A DNA stretch of 64,000 nt from Cloeon dipterum (lineage: Eukaryota; Arthropoda; Insecta; Ephemeroptera; Baetidae), in contig NC_088787.1 in NCBI RefSeq assembly GCF_949628265.1, positions 858,501 to 922,500 on the forward strand. Direction: 5' to 3'. Below the pieces are notes generated by a model. The model was not told the DNA's origin. It did no database searches and was given only the letters and a program-made list of their open reading frames with translations. A program made the position numbers and the translations under genes. Of this stretch, positions 35,247-45,510 are shown piece after piece; positions within the stretch are counted from its first letter, which is position 1, and every line of letters starts with the position of its first letter.

Positions 35247-36127
35247 GTAAGTATTTCCACCAAGTATACGATAGCTCCAATTCTCTCTCCTGATTTACAA
35301 GCAGAAGAAAAATTTTCAGCCCCCAACCGACGAAGAACATGCATGAAAATGAGATGCCTCCGACAAATTTGCTCAAAACCCAATCATTGTTAAACATGTT
35401 TCATTTGTATTAAAAATAAAAAGCGTTCGATCCTCCTAAAATGATTTTCATCTGAATCATTCCATTCCCATCCCCGGCTGCTGGCGCCTCTGCGCGGCCG
35501 AGTGTTGAACTGCCAGAGAGGAGAGCGAAACCGCGTTGACACACTTCCTGCTAAAAGTCTAAGCCGCAGAGTCGAAATAACGCCAATCACTCACACCACG
35601 ACGGGACGGGAAGCCGGTGCCGCGAGTCGCGAGTTTGCACATCCGCGGCGAGTTGCGCTCTCTTAAAATTGTGATCAAAAACCGCGCGAGAAAGACGAGA
35701 GCGCGGACGCGGCGCTGCATTCACTGATCCGGCGAGCGCAAGAGAAGTGCTGCACTTCCGCAGCTCGCAATATTTCGCCACTTAAAAGACGGTAAGTAAA
35801 AAAAACTGTTGACATGGGTCACTTTAAAATCTTTTGGGAAAACCTCGAGTACACTGTAAAATTTCTAGTAGTTTTCTTTGAGCTAATCTCCATAGCTGTA
35901 CTTGCGGGTTTTTAAAAATTAATGACACATGGTTTCAAAGGAAAAAAATAATTTTATTTTTAAGAATAAAAAAACCTCTTTGCTTGTGAATTTGCAGCTG
36001 ACCATGGGACAATTAGCAGAAGACGAATAATTTTTTATAAACAATTTTCATTCTTTCGGAGCCATTATAGGAATTCAGTAGACCTTTATAGGAATGCATA
36101 AACTTTTTTGCCATCTTTTTCGCGGCA
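35247..36127. other. Y8 3' flank and CpG-rich first-exon-like block
   Basis: No coding gene is seen. About 35277-35350 is shared with the 3' flank of Y9 (37295-37360). About 35476-35672 is a GC/CpG-rich block duplicated at 45762-45974. It leads into a strong donor (AAGACG|gtaagt, about 35790), so it looks like a promoter plus non-coding first exon, possibly for Y9. Confidence 0.5.
35476..35672 (+). repeat. Duplicated CpG-rich promoter/first-exon block, copy 1
   Basis: Shares GGCTGCTGGCGCCTCTGCG, GTGTTGAACTGCCAGAGAG, AGAGCGAAACCGCG, GTCGAAATAACGCC and AAGCCGGTGCCGCGAGT with 45762-45974. Both copies are followed within about 120 bp by a canonical gtaagt donor. Confidence 0.65.
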
Positions 36128-36378
36128 GAAAATACCCCTCTCTTGGCGTATTTGCGGTGGATATGGAAAACAACACTCGATTTGTTTAGAAACACGCGAG
36201 CAAAGGCGAGTGTGCGATCCGTCGAGAGCATTCAGTGTCGCACATCCGTCTATACTTTCACATCGCTTTGCAGCCGCTATCATTATCTTCGCCAGACGAA
36301 ACCGCTTGCCCTTTCCTCACCCTTGGCTTGTTTGATAAAAAAAGGCGCTCTTGAATTCGATCAGTAAAAACAGCAGCG
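36128..36378 (+). promoter_or_regulatory. Two adjacent core promoters upstream of Y9
   Basis: The left part (36128-36245) is homologous to 37758-37905 upstream of Y10 and carries GAGCATTCAGTG, an initiator with TCAGT at 36232-36236. The right part (36297-36378) is homologous to 62756-62838 upstream of Y11: GATAAAAAAAGGCGCTCTTG is followed 28 bp later by TCAGT (36361-36365). Y9 thus has copies of both promoter types found singly at Y10 and Y11. Confidence 0.6.
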
Positions 36379-36912
36379 CAACATCACTATACTGACAATT
36401 CTCGAATTAGATTCAAATTTGGTTTATTACGGATCAGCAGGGCAACTGTGCCCCATACATCCACATCCAGAACTTAACAAAAATATAACAAAGCATTTTT
36501 TTGTATTTGATAACAGAGGGAATAGTAAAATCAGTCTATCATATCAGTATTTGGCAAGAAATGTTTGGCTCAGTTTTTGTTTGAATGCACTTGAGTTCCC
36601 ATTCATACACAGATTCGGCGACAGGTTGTTCCACAGGCGATAACAAATGACTTGGAAGCACTGCTCAGGCACTGTTACACTGACAAAGGGGGCCCGAAGT
36701 CGCATTCGATGCGCCCGTGACCTACCCAAAAAATCGACATCATGCGAATTAAGTAACCGTGCATTTGGCGTTTTCTATTTGTGAATTGCAACCTGCGAGT
36801 GAGTGTCATTTCGTCTTATTTATATTTTAGATTATGCTTGTTTCTACATTTCGCATAATTTTATGCATTATATAATTGGTTTACTTTGTCGGCAGTTAAA
36901 AAAGCTGGAAGC
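36379..36912. other. Leader/intron region of Y9
   Basis: No open gene is seen; presumed 5' leader and first intron between the 36.36-kb start site and the coding exon. The acceptor just before the start is gtcggcag (36889-36896). Confidence 0.35.
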
Positions 36913-37221
36913 ATGACTTCGTTCTTCCTTGCCATTTTCTTTCTCCCCCTTTCATCCCTGGCCGCCGCAGCCAACTTCACTCAGGTCTTCGTGTGGCCTG
37001 ATAATTTGGACTACGAGTGGCCGTCCGAAGCAGTCAAGAAACAGGTCTTGAAAGATGGAACTTTCAAACTTGAGAATATCCATCCTCGTTACATGGCTGT
37101 ACACGGATCAAGACTCTTTCTCAGCCTTCATAAAAATGATGGAATTCCGGTGACTTTGGTGACTTTGCCGACGAGCAGCGCTTCCTCCGAGCCTCCGAAG
37201 CTCACTCCATTCCCTTCCTGA
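36913..37221 (+). pseudogene. Yellow-like exon-1 orphan Y9
   Basis: A complete yellow-like exon 1 (102 codons): signal peptide MTSFFLAIFFLPLSSLAAAA, NFTQVFVWPDNLDYEWPSEA, YMAVHGSRLFLSLHKNDGIP and LTPFPS. It then hits TGA where paralogues read FPSWDMH and a donor. Exons 2-4 are missing: about 75 bp on, the sequence matches the 3' flank of Y8. A deletion from the end of exon 1 to the 3' region is inferred. With two promoters intact it might still make a signal-peptide mini-protein of 102 residues, but a pseudogene is more likely. Confidence 0.75.
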
Positions 37222-37757
37222 CACAAGAGAAAAAATTGTCTTCTACCTAACCGCAGCGAGGCCCACCAAATGATCATACTCAATAACGTCGATTCGAGGT
37301 CCCTTTCTCCTGATTTTTAAAGCATCCGAAAATTGCCAGCCCAAAACGAGCAAATAAATTGAAAGCGGGATGCAATTTAAAAGTCAACGCCCTCTTTAAT
37401 TTTCTGTACATTTTATCTTGTAACTGTTTGAGCGTGCAATAGAGAGTGTGCCGTGCCCAGGAGGATAATCAGCGCTCTCCGTTTTTTTTTGCAACAAAAG
37501 GTCCGCGTCCGGGTGAGCATGGCGCTGGGTATGTGCTTTTTTAACAATAATAAAAAAAACGCGGAAAATTGATTATTTCTTTGTGATTAGTTGAGTTGAT
37601 TGTTTGCCTGATTTTAAAAATTCTGGAAATTTTTAACTTGCGTATTTCTGACAAGTTACACCAAGACTTGCGAGGGTTTATCGAGGCATAAAAATATTGT
37701 TTTTTTTCCTTAAATACGAGTATATAGAACTTGCTTTTGGCATGTTTTTCTCGGTTT
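37222..37757. other. Y9 3' flank
   Basis: No gene is seen. 37295-37360 resembles the Y8 3' flank (TCTCCTGATTT, then CAGCCC). The rest is AT-rich with a few GC-rich stretches. Confidence 0.4.
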
Positions 37758-37936
37758 AAAATATCCCTAACTCGGCATATTTGCGGAGGATATAGAAAAA
37801 AACACTCGATCTGTTTTCAAAAACAGATCAGAAAAAGACGACACGTGCGAGCAGAGGCGAGTATGCGATCCGTTGAGACGCTCGAGAGCATTCAGTGCCG
37901 CGCCGCCGTCACGCACGTCTCGCCACATGAAAAACA
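37758..37936 (+). promoter_or_regulatory. Y10 core promoter and non-coding first exon
   Basis: Homologous to 36128-36245. GAGCATTCAGTGCCGCGCC supplies a TCAGT initiator (about 37892). The leader exon runs to donor AAACA|gtaagt (exon end 37936). No good TATA box is at the usual distance, unlike the Y11-type promoter. Confidence 0.5.
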
Positions 37937-38114
37937 GTAAGTAAAAATGTGTTTGCCTCAATTTACTGTCGACACATTCTTCTTTTTTAACTTTTGAAAA
38001 TAACCCGAAGGCGCTGAAAGTTAAAAGAAATGTTCCTGTTTTCTTTTTTCTAATTTAGATTATACTTACTTGTTTCTACATGTTTTATTATTTGTTTTAA
38101 AAAAGGCTGGAAGC

Positions 38115-39787
38115 ATGACGCCATTCTTCGTCACCATGTTCTTTCTCCCCCTTTCATCCCTCGCCACCGCCGCCAACTTCACTGAAGTCTTCGAGTGGCC
38201 CAATAAATTGGACTTTGAGTGGCCGTCGGAAGCGAGAAGGACACAGGCCTTGAGAGATGGAACTTTCGAACAACAGAAAATTGAGCCTGTTTACATGGCT
38301 GTCTACGGTTCAAGGATCTTCCTAAGCCTTGAAAAATATAGTTACATTCCGGTGAGTCTGGTGTCTTTGCCGACGAACAGCGCGTCCTCCGCACCCCCGA
38401 ATCTCACTCCATTCCCTTCGTGGGACATGCATGTAAGTACGATTTCCAGGAAACAGCATGAAATGTTGCTTCCTGTTTCCATTTACTGTCTTGCAATACA
38501 TTGTAGAAAGAGTCAATTCATTTCTCATTTTGCAGGAATATGAAAACTGCGACAAAATTGAAAAAGCAAGAGGGCTGGAAGTGGACTCGGTTGGAAGGCT
38601 GTGGCTGCTCGATGAGGGCAGCCCCAAATGCTATTCCAAATTATGGATTATCGACTTGTCCAACGACGATAAAACCAAAATCATTCACCGGTTTCCTTTT
38701 CTCTCTTCATCCATGCACGACTTGGTGCTTGAAGAAGCGGCCAACGGAACTTTTGCCTACATCTCACGGTGGGGTGAACAAAGCATTGTCGTGTTTAGTT
38801 TGGAAAGGAAACAGTCTTGGATTGTGGACACGCCAAGAATGGAGGTGTATTCCATTGCCCTGTCCCCCAAGGATGAGGAACCGAGAAAGCTCTACCTTGG
38901 CAATTGGAGTTCCAATGGACTCTATTCAATTTCCGTCGCCACTCTCCGCAACGGAACTCGAACTGCAAAACCAAAGCTAATCGGAAAATGGACTTCAAAT
39001 AAATCGTACAGAATGCTGATGGACAACAACGGTACAATTTATGCCGCCTTTAAGTGGAAAAACTACATATCCTCGCTTAACACTTCCCAGCCTTTCGAGG
39101 AGCAGCGTTTTCATGAGGTAAATTCAAATAACAGAATAAATATTTTTGTTGTAATTTTGGATCGTCGTTAAATTATTTTATCTGCCTGCTCCTGCTGTAA
39201 TTCTTTATCGTCGAGTCGGTGCATTGCTTGGTTTCAGGTCGCTGGACAGGATAGTTATTGGCCGTTCACTTTTGTCTTGGATCAAAATGGAACTTTTTGG
39301 ATGACAGTGTTTGATTTCCAAAGAAAGCCAAGATGCAGGCTTCTGGAGGCTGCAATCGGAGCCAAATCGTACATCATTGATGCCTCCCCAGGTATTAGTT
39401 TACTAGAAACATAGAGACAACTTTTTAATGCCAAAAAATAATGAATAATCACATTTCCTAAGACCAAAGAGCACTTTGCAAAAAATTAATAAAAATGGTC
39501 TCGCTGCTGGGCTTGAATACATAACATTTTTTTATTTCTAGCTGCCAATTTCCGCTTTCAATCCAATGTAAAATTGCAAATTCATCCTTGTTTCAGTTAC
39601 GCCCGCCACTGCGACCAACCCTACCCTTTCCCGAGACACCAAACTTACGCCGCTGACCAACTTGTTGCACCTTTTTATCATCGTCGTGATCTGCTCCTTC
39701 GTATTGATCATTCTCTGGCTCATCCTGAGACAGAAGATGAAAATTATCTGTGTGCTAGAGAACAACGGGGTAGTCATGGTCAAATAA
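38115..39787 (+). CDS. Yellow-like protein Y10 with C-terminal transmembrane exon
   Basis: Exons 38115-38432, 38536-39117, 39238-39391 and 39597-39787 close in phase to 414 residues. The signal peptide is MTPFFVTMFFLPLSSLATA. Motifs FPSWDMH, VDSVGRLWLLDEGS, FAYISRWGEQ, YRMLMDNNGT and FVLDQNGTFWMTV are intact. Exon 4 is the shortest of the anchored forms: stalk VTPATATNPTLSRDTK, helix LLHLFIIVVICSFVLIILWLIL, basic RQKMK and a tail of only about 14 residues ending VVMVK. AATAAA follows at about 39835. With the other anchored members it shows that the membrane exon occurs on both strands of the array and is ancestral. Confidence 0.85.
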
Positions 39788-40286
39788 AAAGATCCATGAC
39801 GAGGAATTTTTTGTGTTGATTGACTGAGAATGGAATAAAAAGGCCTGCTCTGTCATTATATAGACTTGAAATTTGTTTTGCTCTTCTTCTAGCACGTGCC
39901 AAGACCGACGGGAAGGTATTCCGATACCTCAGTGATTTAATTTCAGCCATGAATAATAATGGAAAATGAGATTGCTCAAATTTTTGCCGCCGAGCAGGAA
40001 AGAGGGGTGTATCCTGTTCACTTGCCATCTCCAGTTTCTCACGCAGCGTCACCAGAGAATTATTTTGATCTGCATATCACTCTTTTCAAAGCGTAGAAAT
40101 AGCAATTTTCTGATCGAAAATAATAGGAGTTTTTTTAAGTAGATAAAAATGCAAATTCGATGCCCCTCTACTAATTCTACAAGGTTGAGTCTTTTTTTAA
40201 ATCGTATTATTTTTCCGGATTTTAGCAATTTTTTTATTGTTGAAAAATTATGAGAATCAAAATATCGCCGACCCAATTTCAAAGTC
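39788..40286. other. Y10 3' flank
   Basis: No gene is seen. Holds the Y10 polyadenylation signal (about 39835) and otherwise unremarkable sequence. Confidence 0.45.
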
Positions 40287-40724
40287 AAAATGGTAAATAT
40301 TTGGATAAATCAGTTTAAATTTTGAAATAAGTGCGAATTCTCATATTTGAAATAACCGCGGTTATTTAGACTGATTCAAGTAAGCAATCTGTAAAGACCA
40401 GCCCTGGCCCTGGACCAGCCACAACCGGTTTTCCCGCACCAAAAGCAAACAACAAATCGGTTTTCCCAGAATTCTCGTGCGAAGACCAGCATGACCGCCA
40501 TGTTGAATTCGCTGCTGCGGTCTTCCTGCCGCCTGTGACGTCACTTAAGATGGCGGCGCAGTCGGTTCCAGTCGGCTCTCGCCCTTAGCATAAGGAGAGT
40601 AAAGGTAGGAGATGCGAATAAACAGCCAGAGTCACCAAAAGAGGGGAAGGGGTGGGGGCGAACAACCAGCGAGCAAGCGACGTTTACCTTTACCTTTACT
40701 CTCCTTACCTTAGCAGCAGCTGTG
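40287..40724 (+). repeat. Third copy of the ETHE1 promoter segment, upstream of the BTB gene
   Basis: From AAATGGTAAATATTTGG to CAGCAGCTGTG this matches 43358-43641 (degenerate ETHE1 copy) and 57388-57653 (intact ETHE1). It contains the shared CTTCCTGCCGCCTGTGACG, a palindromic CRE-type TGACGTCA (40536-40543) and a YY1-like AAGATGGCGGC (40547-40557). Relative to the other copies it has a short CTGGCC-rich insertion and the 117-bp element at 40591-40707. Homology ends before the ETHE1 coding start; BTB 5' sequence follows directly. Confidence 0.8.
40591..40707. mobile_element. 117-bp MITE with 17-bp terminal inverted repeats, hAT-like
   Basis: The ends are perfect inverted repeats: TAAGGAGAGTAAAGGTA at the left and its reverse complement at the right (40691-40707). 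It is flanked by an exact 8-bp direct repeat CCTTAGCA (40583-40590 and 40708-40715). The two homologous promoter copies at 43.6 and 57.6 kb have a single, uninterrupted CCTTAGCA or equivalent, so this is a filled site. An 8-bp target duplication points to the hAT superfamily; the element is too short to encode anything. Confidence 0.85.
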
Positions 40725-40823
40725 TCGAAGCCAGCATTTCACTCACTCACACATTACATCAGCGTCTGTTATAATTCCGAATTTTGTCCTCTGCGCTTTG
40801 CCTGCTGACAGGAATCAATCATT

Positions 40824-42697
40824 ATGGCTGATGGGAATCTGGTGACAGTGGCCTCCAAGAAGCTGAAGGCCCTGCAAGAGGGGCTCCTTACGGACGTTGT
40901 CTTCCTCGTTGGTGAAAATGACGAAACGGCCGAGGTAGTATATATCATTTATTTTTTAAAAAGCATCGCAATGTAATGAATTCGAAAAATGTAGGAAATT
41001 TGGGCCGTCAAGTTTGATTTAACTGTGAGCAGCATGTTTTTCGCCAACCTTTTCAACAGCCCTCTGACCCTGAAATGTGACGGAAAAATCAGGTTGAAGA
41101 ACATCGAGCCTCAAGTCTTCAAATTGATCGTCGAGTAAGACAATTTTAATCATTATAATTTTTATAGGCTTTTAATATAAGCCACAGAGACCTCTCTAAT
41201 TTTGGCCTGGTCTTTATTTCCCAGGTTTACTCACCTGAGTGGACATCTGTTGTCCGAAGTGGACAGTTTGGACACTTGCCTCAAGTTGGCAGCGGCCGCT
41301 GATGAATACATGATTGACGATCTGACTGCTCTGTGCTCCAAACTGCTCGAGGACAAGTTCCTCGCCGTGGACAACGTGTGGACAGTGCTGAGCAAGAATT
41401 TCAGGGTGGACACCATATCTTCCGCTTGTCTCAAGGTACAATTAAATTGATTACCTGATTGGTTCTGACGAATGCGATTGTGTAGTTTCTAGGCTCAAAG
41501 GCGAACGTCTGTTTGAAGCATCCGAGTTTCCTCGAGGCCAGTGAAGAAGCAGTGAAGCTTTTCTACAATTTGGACGAGATGAGCATCGAATCCGAGTCGG
41601 AACTTCTGAGTGCTTGTCTTAGATACATCAAGACCAAAGAGAATCAAAGGTAAATTATATCTTTATTTATTAATTTAATCAAAGCTCTGAATCTTTTTTG
41701 TCCTCAACAGAGAAGTGTTTCGCCAATGCTGTCTTCCTGGCCTGCGACTTCTGGCTCTTGACTCTGCTGACCTCGTCAAGGTGTTTCCCATGCTCACTCT
41801 CGAGGAGAAGACCAGCATTGTGACCTGGAAAAGCCCTCTGATGGCTGCAGAGAAGCCTCAGCTCGCGGCTGGCCTCTGTCCGATTTCAAAAAGGAGATCG
41901 GAAATTATGAAAATCACCGGAGAGCAGACGCTGATTTTGGTTCCAGACAGTCATGTCCTTGGCGTCAGAGATGTTTTCTTGACTAAAAGCTTCATTAAAT
42001 CGACTTGTAATGGTGGCTTGGCTTCACTTGCGCTTTTCCCGAAAAGAAACATCAGAATCTGTGGCTTTGAGCTCTTCAATGCGCTGAACATCAACGAGGA
42101 AATTTTCCAAGACAGTGCAGAGTAAGTTTTCTCAATATTATTTTCTAAATTTCATACTTGCAACCTGATGCTGCCACTAGTCGGTCCTTGAAATTTCTTT
42201 GATCTGTGTTGTAATCTTGGGAAAAAACGATTCAAATTACTTCAGATATCTTTTACCTTGTTGCCAGCACAGAATAATTGCAGTTATCAAAAACCTGAAC
42301 TAAACTGGTTGAAATTTTCAGAACAAACAAAGACGAAGGCATAGCTAAAATCACCGCAAATGTCAACAACTGCTCTAGCATGCCATATCCACTCTCTACA
42401 GACGTGAAAGTTCCAGAAAATCTTCCATTAAATGGCTGGTCTTTCGTCAATCACTCTGCTCTGGTTCCTGCTGGTGGATCTTTCACTTTGTGGGTATATT
42501 TCAAGTGTGGTAGCGTCTTCAGGACTCAGCAGTTCACTGAGCATCTGGTAAAAAGCGTCAATTCGAGCGCTGCCTTTGATGTCTTCAGTAAGATTGGAAT
42601 TGCAAACAGTGCCGAACTGTCTGAACACTTGGAGACAAAATTTCCAGCTGACACCAAGTTGTGCATCATCAAATCAATTCAATTCACCGAGATCTAA
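40824..42697 (+). CDS. BTB/POZ-BACK domain protein
   Basis: Exons 40824-40934, 40995-41134, 41225-41435, 41486-41649, 41711-42121 and 42322-42697 close in phase to 470 residues. Residues about 10-110 form a BTB fold: LLTDVVFLVGENDETAE, MFFANLFNSPLTL, then FKLIVEFTHLSGHLLSE and LAAAADEYMIDDLTALC. A BACK-like helical region follows (VDNVWTVLSKNF, ESELLSACLRYIKTKE). The C-terminal 230 residues look like a beta-rich domain of the kind attached to BTBD3/BTBD6-type proteins, but I cannot confirm a PHR domain. A role as substrate adaptor for cullin-3 ubiquitin ligase is typical of the family and only inferred here. AATAAA follows at about 42714. Confidence 0.8.
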
Positions 42698-43164
42698 CTC
42701 GAGATTATTTTTTGAATAAACAAATTCACCATTTATTTTTTAATTGAGATGAAAAGTTTGCTCATTCTAGAGTGGATCTTGGCAAATGAAATATTTTGTA
42801 ATTTGTTTTTCGAATAAAATTCAAAATTAAATAAAATTCATAAAAATAAAAATTACCTCTTCGATTTATTTTATTCCTTATTTTAATTTGGTCACGATTA
42901 CTGCCCTATCGTCTTCTAATTGACGTAATATGATGTTGAACCAAATTTGAGATGTTTCTGACTCGCAGGCGAATTATAGCGATTTTTCAAAAGTTTCCTT
43001 TTGCACTCTCGGCACCGAAATGAGCAGCGTAAATAGAGGCGCCGCTGATCTCCTGGGCCATTTATTATGTTTTTACGATTTAATCACACCGGGGAAGCTA
43101 AAACAAGGCCAAATCTCGAGTTTGGACCCGATCCGGTCATCAGGACCCTGAAATACGACCCTTC
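42698..43164. other. BTB gene 3' flank
   Basis: No gene is seen. Two polyadenylation-type AATAAA motifs (about 42714 and 42813) and AT-rich sequence precede the start of the ETHE1-type duplication. Confidence 0.45.
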
Positions 43165-43588
43165 GAGCTGCCATGCTAATCTTTTGGGAGCGGATTGTGA
43201 AGGGGCGCCTGTTGCTCAGTGTGCGCAAAAGAACAACGCGTCGGGGGCGGAGCTTGTTAACAAATACCGAGCTTTTACCGGTACTTTTTGGGAGAAAAAC
43301 TTCTACCGTATACATCAATAATAAGAAATCTATGAATGCTAGCAAATTTATTTTATTAAAAATGGTAAATATTTTGATAAGTAAGTTAAAATTTTGGAAT
43401 AAGTGCGAATTTTCATATAAAAAATAACCGGTTATTTAGACTGACTCAGGCAAGCAATCTGTTAGGACCAGCCGCAACCGGTTTTCCTTCACCAGAAGCA
43501 AACAACAAATCGGTTTTCCCAGAATTCTCGTGCGAGGACCAGCATGACCGCCATGTTTTATTAGCTGCCCCGCACTTCCTGCCGCCTG

Positions 43589-43610
43589 TGACGTCACTTA
43601 AGATGGCGGC
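43589..43610 (+). promoter_or_regulatory. CRE and YY1-like pair in the broken ETHE1 copy
   Basis: TGACGTCA (43589-43596) and AAGATGGCGGC (43600-43610) are preserved, so this copy may still initiate transcription although its coding part is broken. Confidence 0.5.
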
Positions 43611-43792
43611 GCAGTCGGCTCTCGCCCTTCGCAGCAGCTGTGATGCCCTTGACGCGAGCGACTTGCTTTGTTTTGATTCGGATCGCGCTGGTTTCGCGAT
43701 GCCTACGTGAGTTTCGACACCTGAATTATTAATCCTGCGCAGCGGACCGGCGGAGACGTCACGCAACCGAGTCATTATATAAATCGCTGGAA

Positions 43793-45365
43793 ATGCTGTC
43801 GAGCGTCACGAGAGTGGTGGGCCGACTCCTGCCGTCTGCAACTGCAACTGCGTCCAGAGCCATGGCCACCAAGACGATCCCTTTGTCCGACGACTTCCTC
43901 TTCAGACAGGTGAAAATCCGGAAAAGCTGGCCAATAGGGGCCACGCTTGGGCCCCTCGACTGAATCCGTTCCCTATCTTTCAATGTTAAAAAATCAGCAA
44001 AGTTGCGAATTTCAGCGCCAAACCCGAGCAATCGATGCGTTTAATCGCGGGGAGGCATAAAATTAAGTCAGAAACTAAATCCAGCCCATAGGTAAATTTA
44101 AAAAAATTAAAACCCTTCACTTAAAAAACATTGCAGACTTTAGGGGGCGTGGGCTGAGGGGGCGGGAGGGTGCAGTTTTTGATTTCATTCGACGCGGAAT
44201 ATTACGGCGAGTATAAAAAACTTTGGTTTTTTTGTTCTACGACCCATAGGAGCCGAGTTATTAATTTTTACAAGTCGAAAAAAAATTGCAACATTTCAAA
44301 ATTTTTGTTTTCTGGGCCCTATTGGCCTGACGGCGCTGATTCAAGTATCAATCGACGCCCCTTGGTGAGGCGCGTCTGCCCGTGTGCAATTTGTCAAAAT
44401 CGGAACATTTTTCGAATTTTAAAAAACTAATTTCTGCCAAATTTTTGGAAAAGTCAAAAATTTTAATGCAAAATTTTGGACCAGGCCAAAAATTTTAAAC
44501 ATAAATCCCTCAATCGACGCGAAATTTAGCAAGGATAATTTTGACACCAAATACAAGCCGAACCGATCAAAATTATGAAAAAAACTTGTTTTTTTGCATT
44601 TTTTCCGGACGGACAACATAGAAAATCGAAAATTTGCGATTTTTTTTATAACGGGGCAAATTTAAAGGGTTTTATTGACTCCATCGAACGCGTAAAGCTA
44701 CTGCTGGTCTGGAAACCGATTTTGAGATTTTTCGCGCCCATAGAAAAATTAAAATTAATTTTTTTCTGTTTTTTCGACTTCGCGATGTTCTCGGTCAAAA
44801 TGGTTTTATTTTTGTTTAAATTCGGCCGTTCGTCCGATCGTCGACCACGACCCCTCATTGGACAGGTCTCAGACAGGGCTTTAACCTGCGGTACCCTGAC
44901 GACCTTTTTCAGGGTACCTCGACCTGATATATGCTCCTAAGCCTTTTTTTCATGCCTTTTCACTAATTTCAAGCACATTTTTACCCTAACTCTTCACTGA
45001 CCTTCCTCAGGTCGCGTGACCTGTTGATTTTTTGTGATTTTCCGGCTCGGTTGCCTATATTTGAGTCTTTAGGTCAATTTCACAGTTGCCCGAAGGTCTC
45101 AAAAGACGAAATTTTTAATATTTTTTTTTATAATTTTCAGGTTTGACCGAGACGACGGTTGGCGAGGAGAAAAAGTTCAACGCGCGGCTGACGAAGCCTC
45201 TGAAGGAGTTCGTGGACATCATGGACAACCTGAACCTGCCGTACCCCAAGATGATTGGTTAGTTTTTTACCGTTCCGGCTCGAGTGGCCTCTTACTTAAT
45301 TGTTTTTTTCTTAATTCGCAGATAAGGCCGTGCCCGCCAACCGCGTCTGCGGCCTTCAGTTCTGA
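43793..45365 (+). pseudogene. ETHE1 pseudogene lacking exons 2-4
   Basis: Exon 1 (43793-43909) is intact: [38 protein letters not shown]. Fourteen bases into intron 1 the sequence jumps to the middle of intron 4. The junction reads CCGGAAAAGCTGGCC, whereas the parent has CCGGAAAATTC and CCCAAAGCTGGCC, an AAA microhomology. Exons 2-4, which carry every metal ligand, are gone. Exon 5 (45141-45257) and exon 6 (45322-45365) survive with intact splice sites. Splicing exon 1 (phase 0) to exon 5 (phase 1) gives GTT TGA, an immediate stop. The product would be a mitochondrial-targeting-like peptide of about 40 residues. Confidence 0.9.
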
Positions 45366-45510
45366 TAACAACGCACGCAGAGTCTATTTTACGCCTGTTA
45401 TCGCATCAAATGCGCCTCCTGTTCAAATTAGGCCACTGAAGTGTGATTTCTCGCACTAAACTTGTGATAAGCAGTATTTTACTTGGTTTTTAAAACCAGA
45501 TTATATTTTA

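Larger units (their letters stand above)
43165..45510 (+). repeat. Segmental duplication containing the broken ETHE1 copy
   Basis: From about 43165 (GCCATGCTAATCTTTTGGGAG) to about 45510 this region matches 57228-60450 in the same orientation: promoter, exon 1, the large intron 4 and the last two exons. Most of the aligned stretch differs at only a few percent of sites; the last two exons differ at about two sites in 117. An internal loss of about 0.92 kb distinguishes it from the intact copy. Confidence 0.85.

Noticed and set aside
44170-44940. Open frames in the broken ETHE1 intron that reappear at 59100-59750
   Set aside because: They are conserved only because the segment was duplicated recently; they lie within intron 4, lack domains and accumulate frame breaks between copies.
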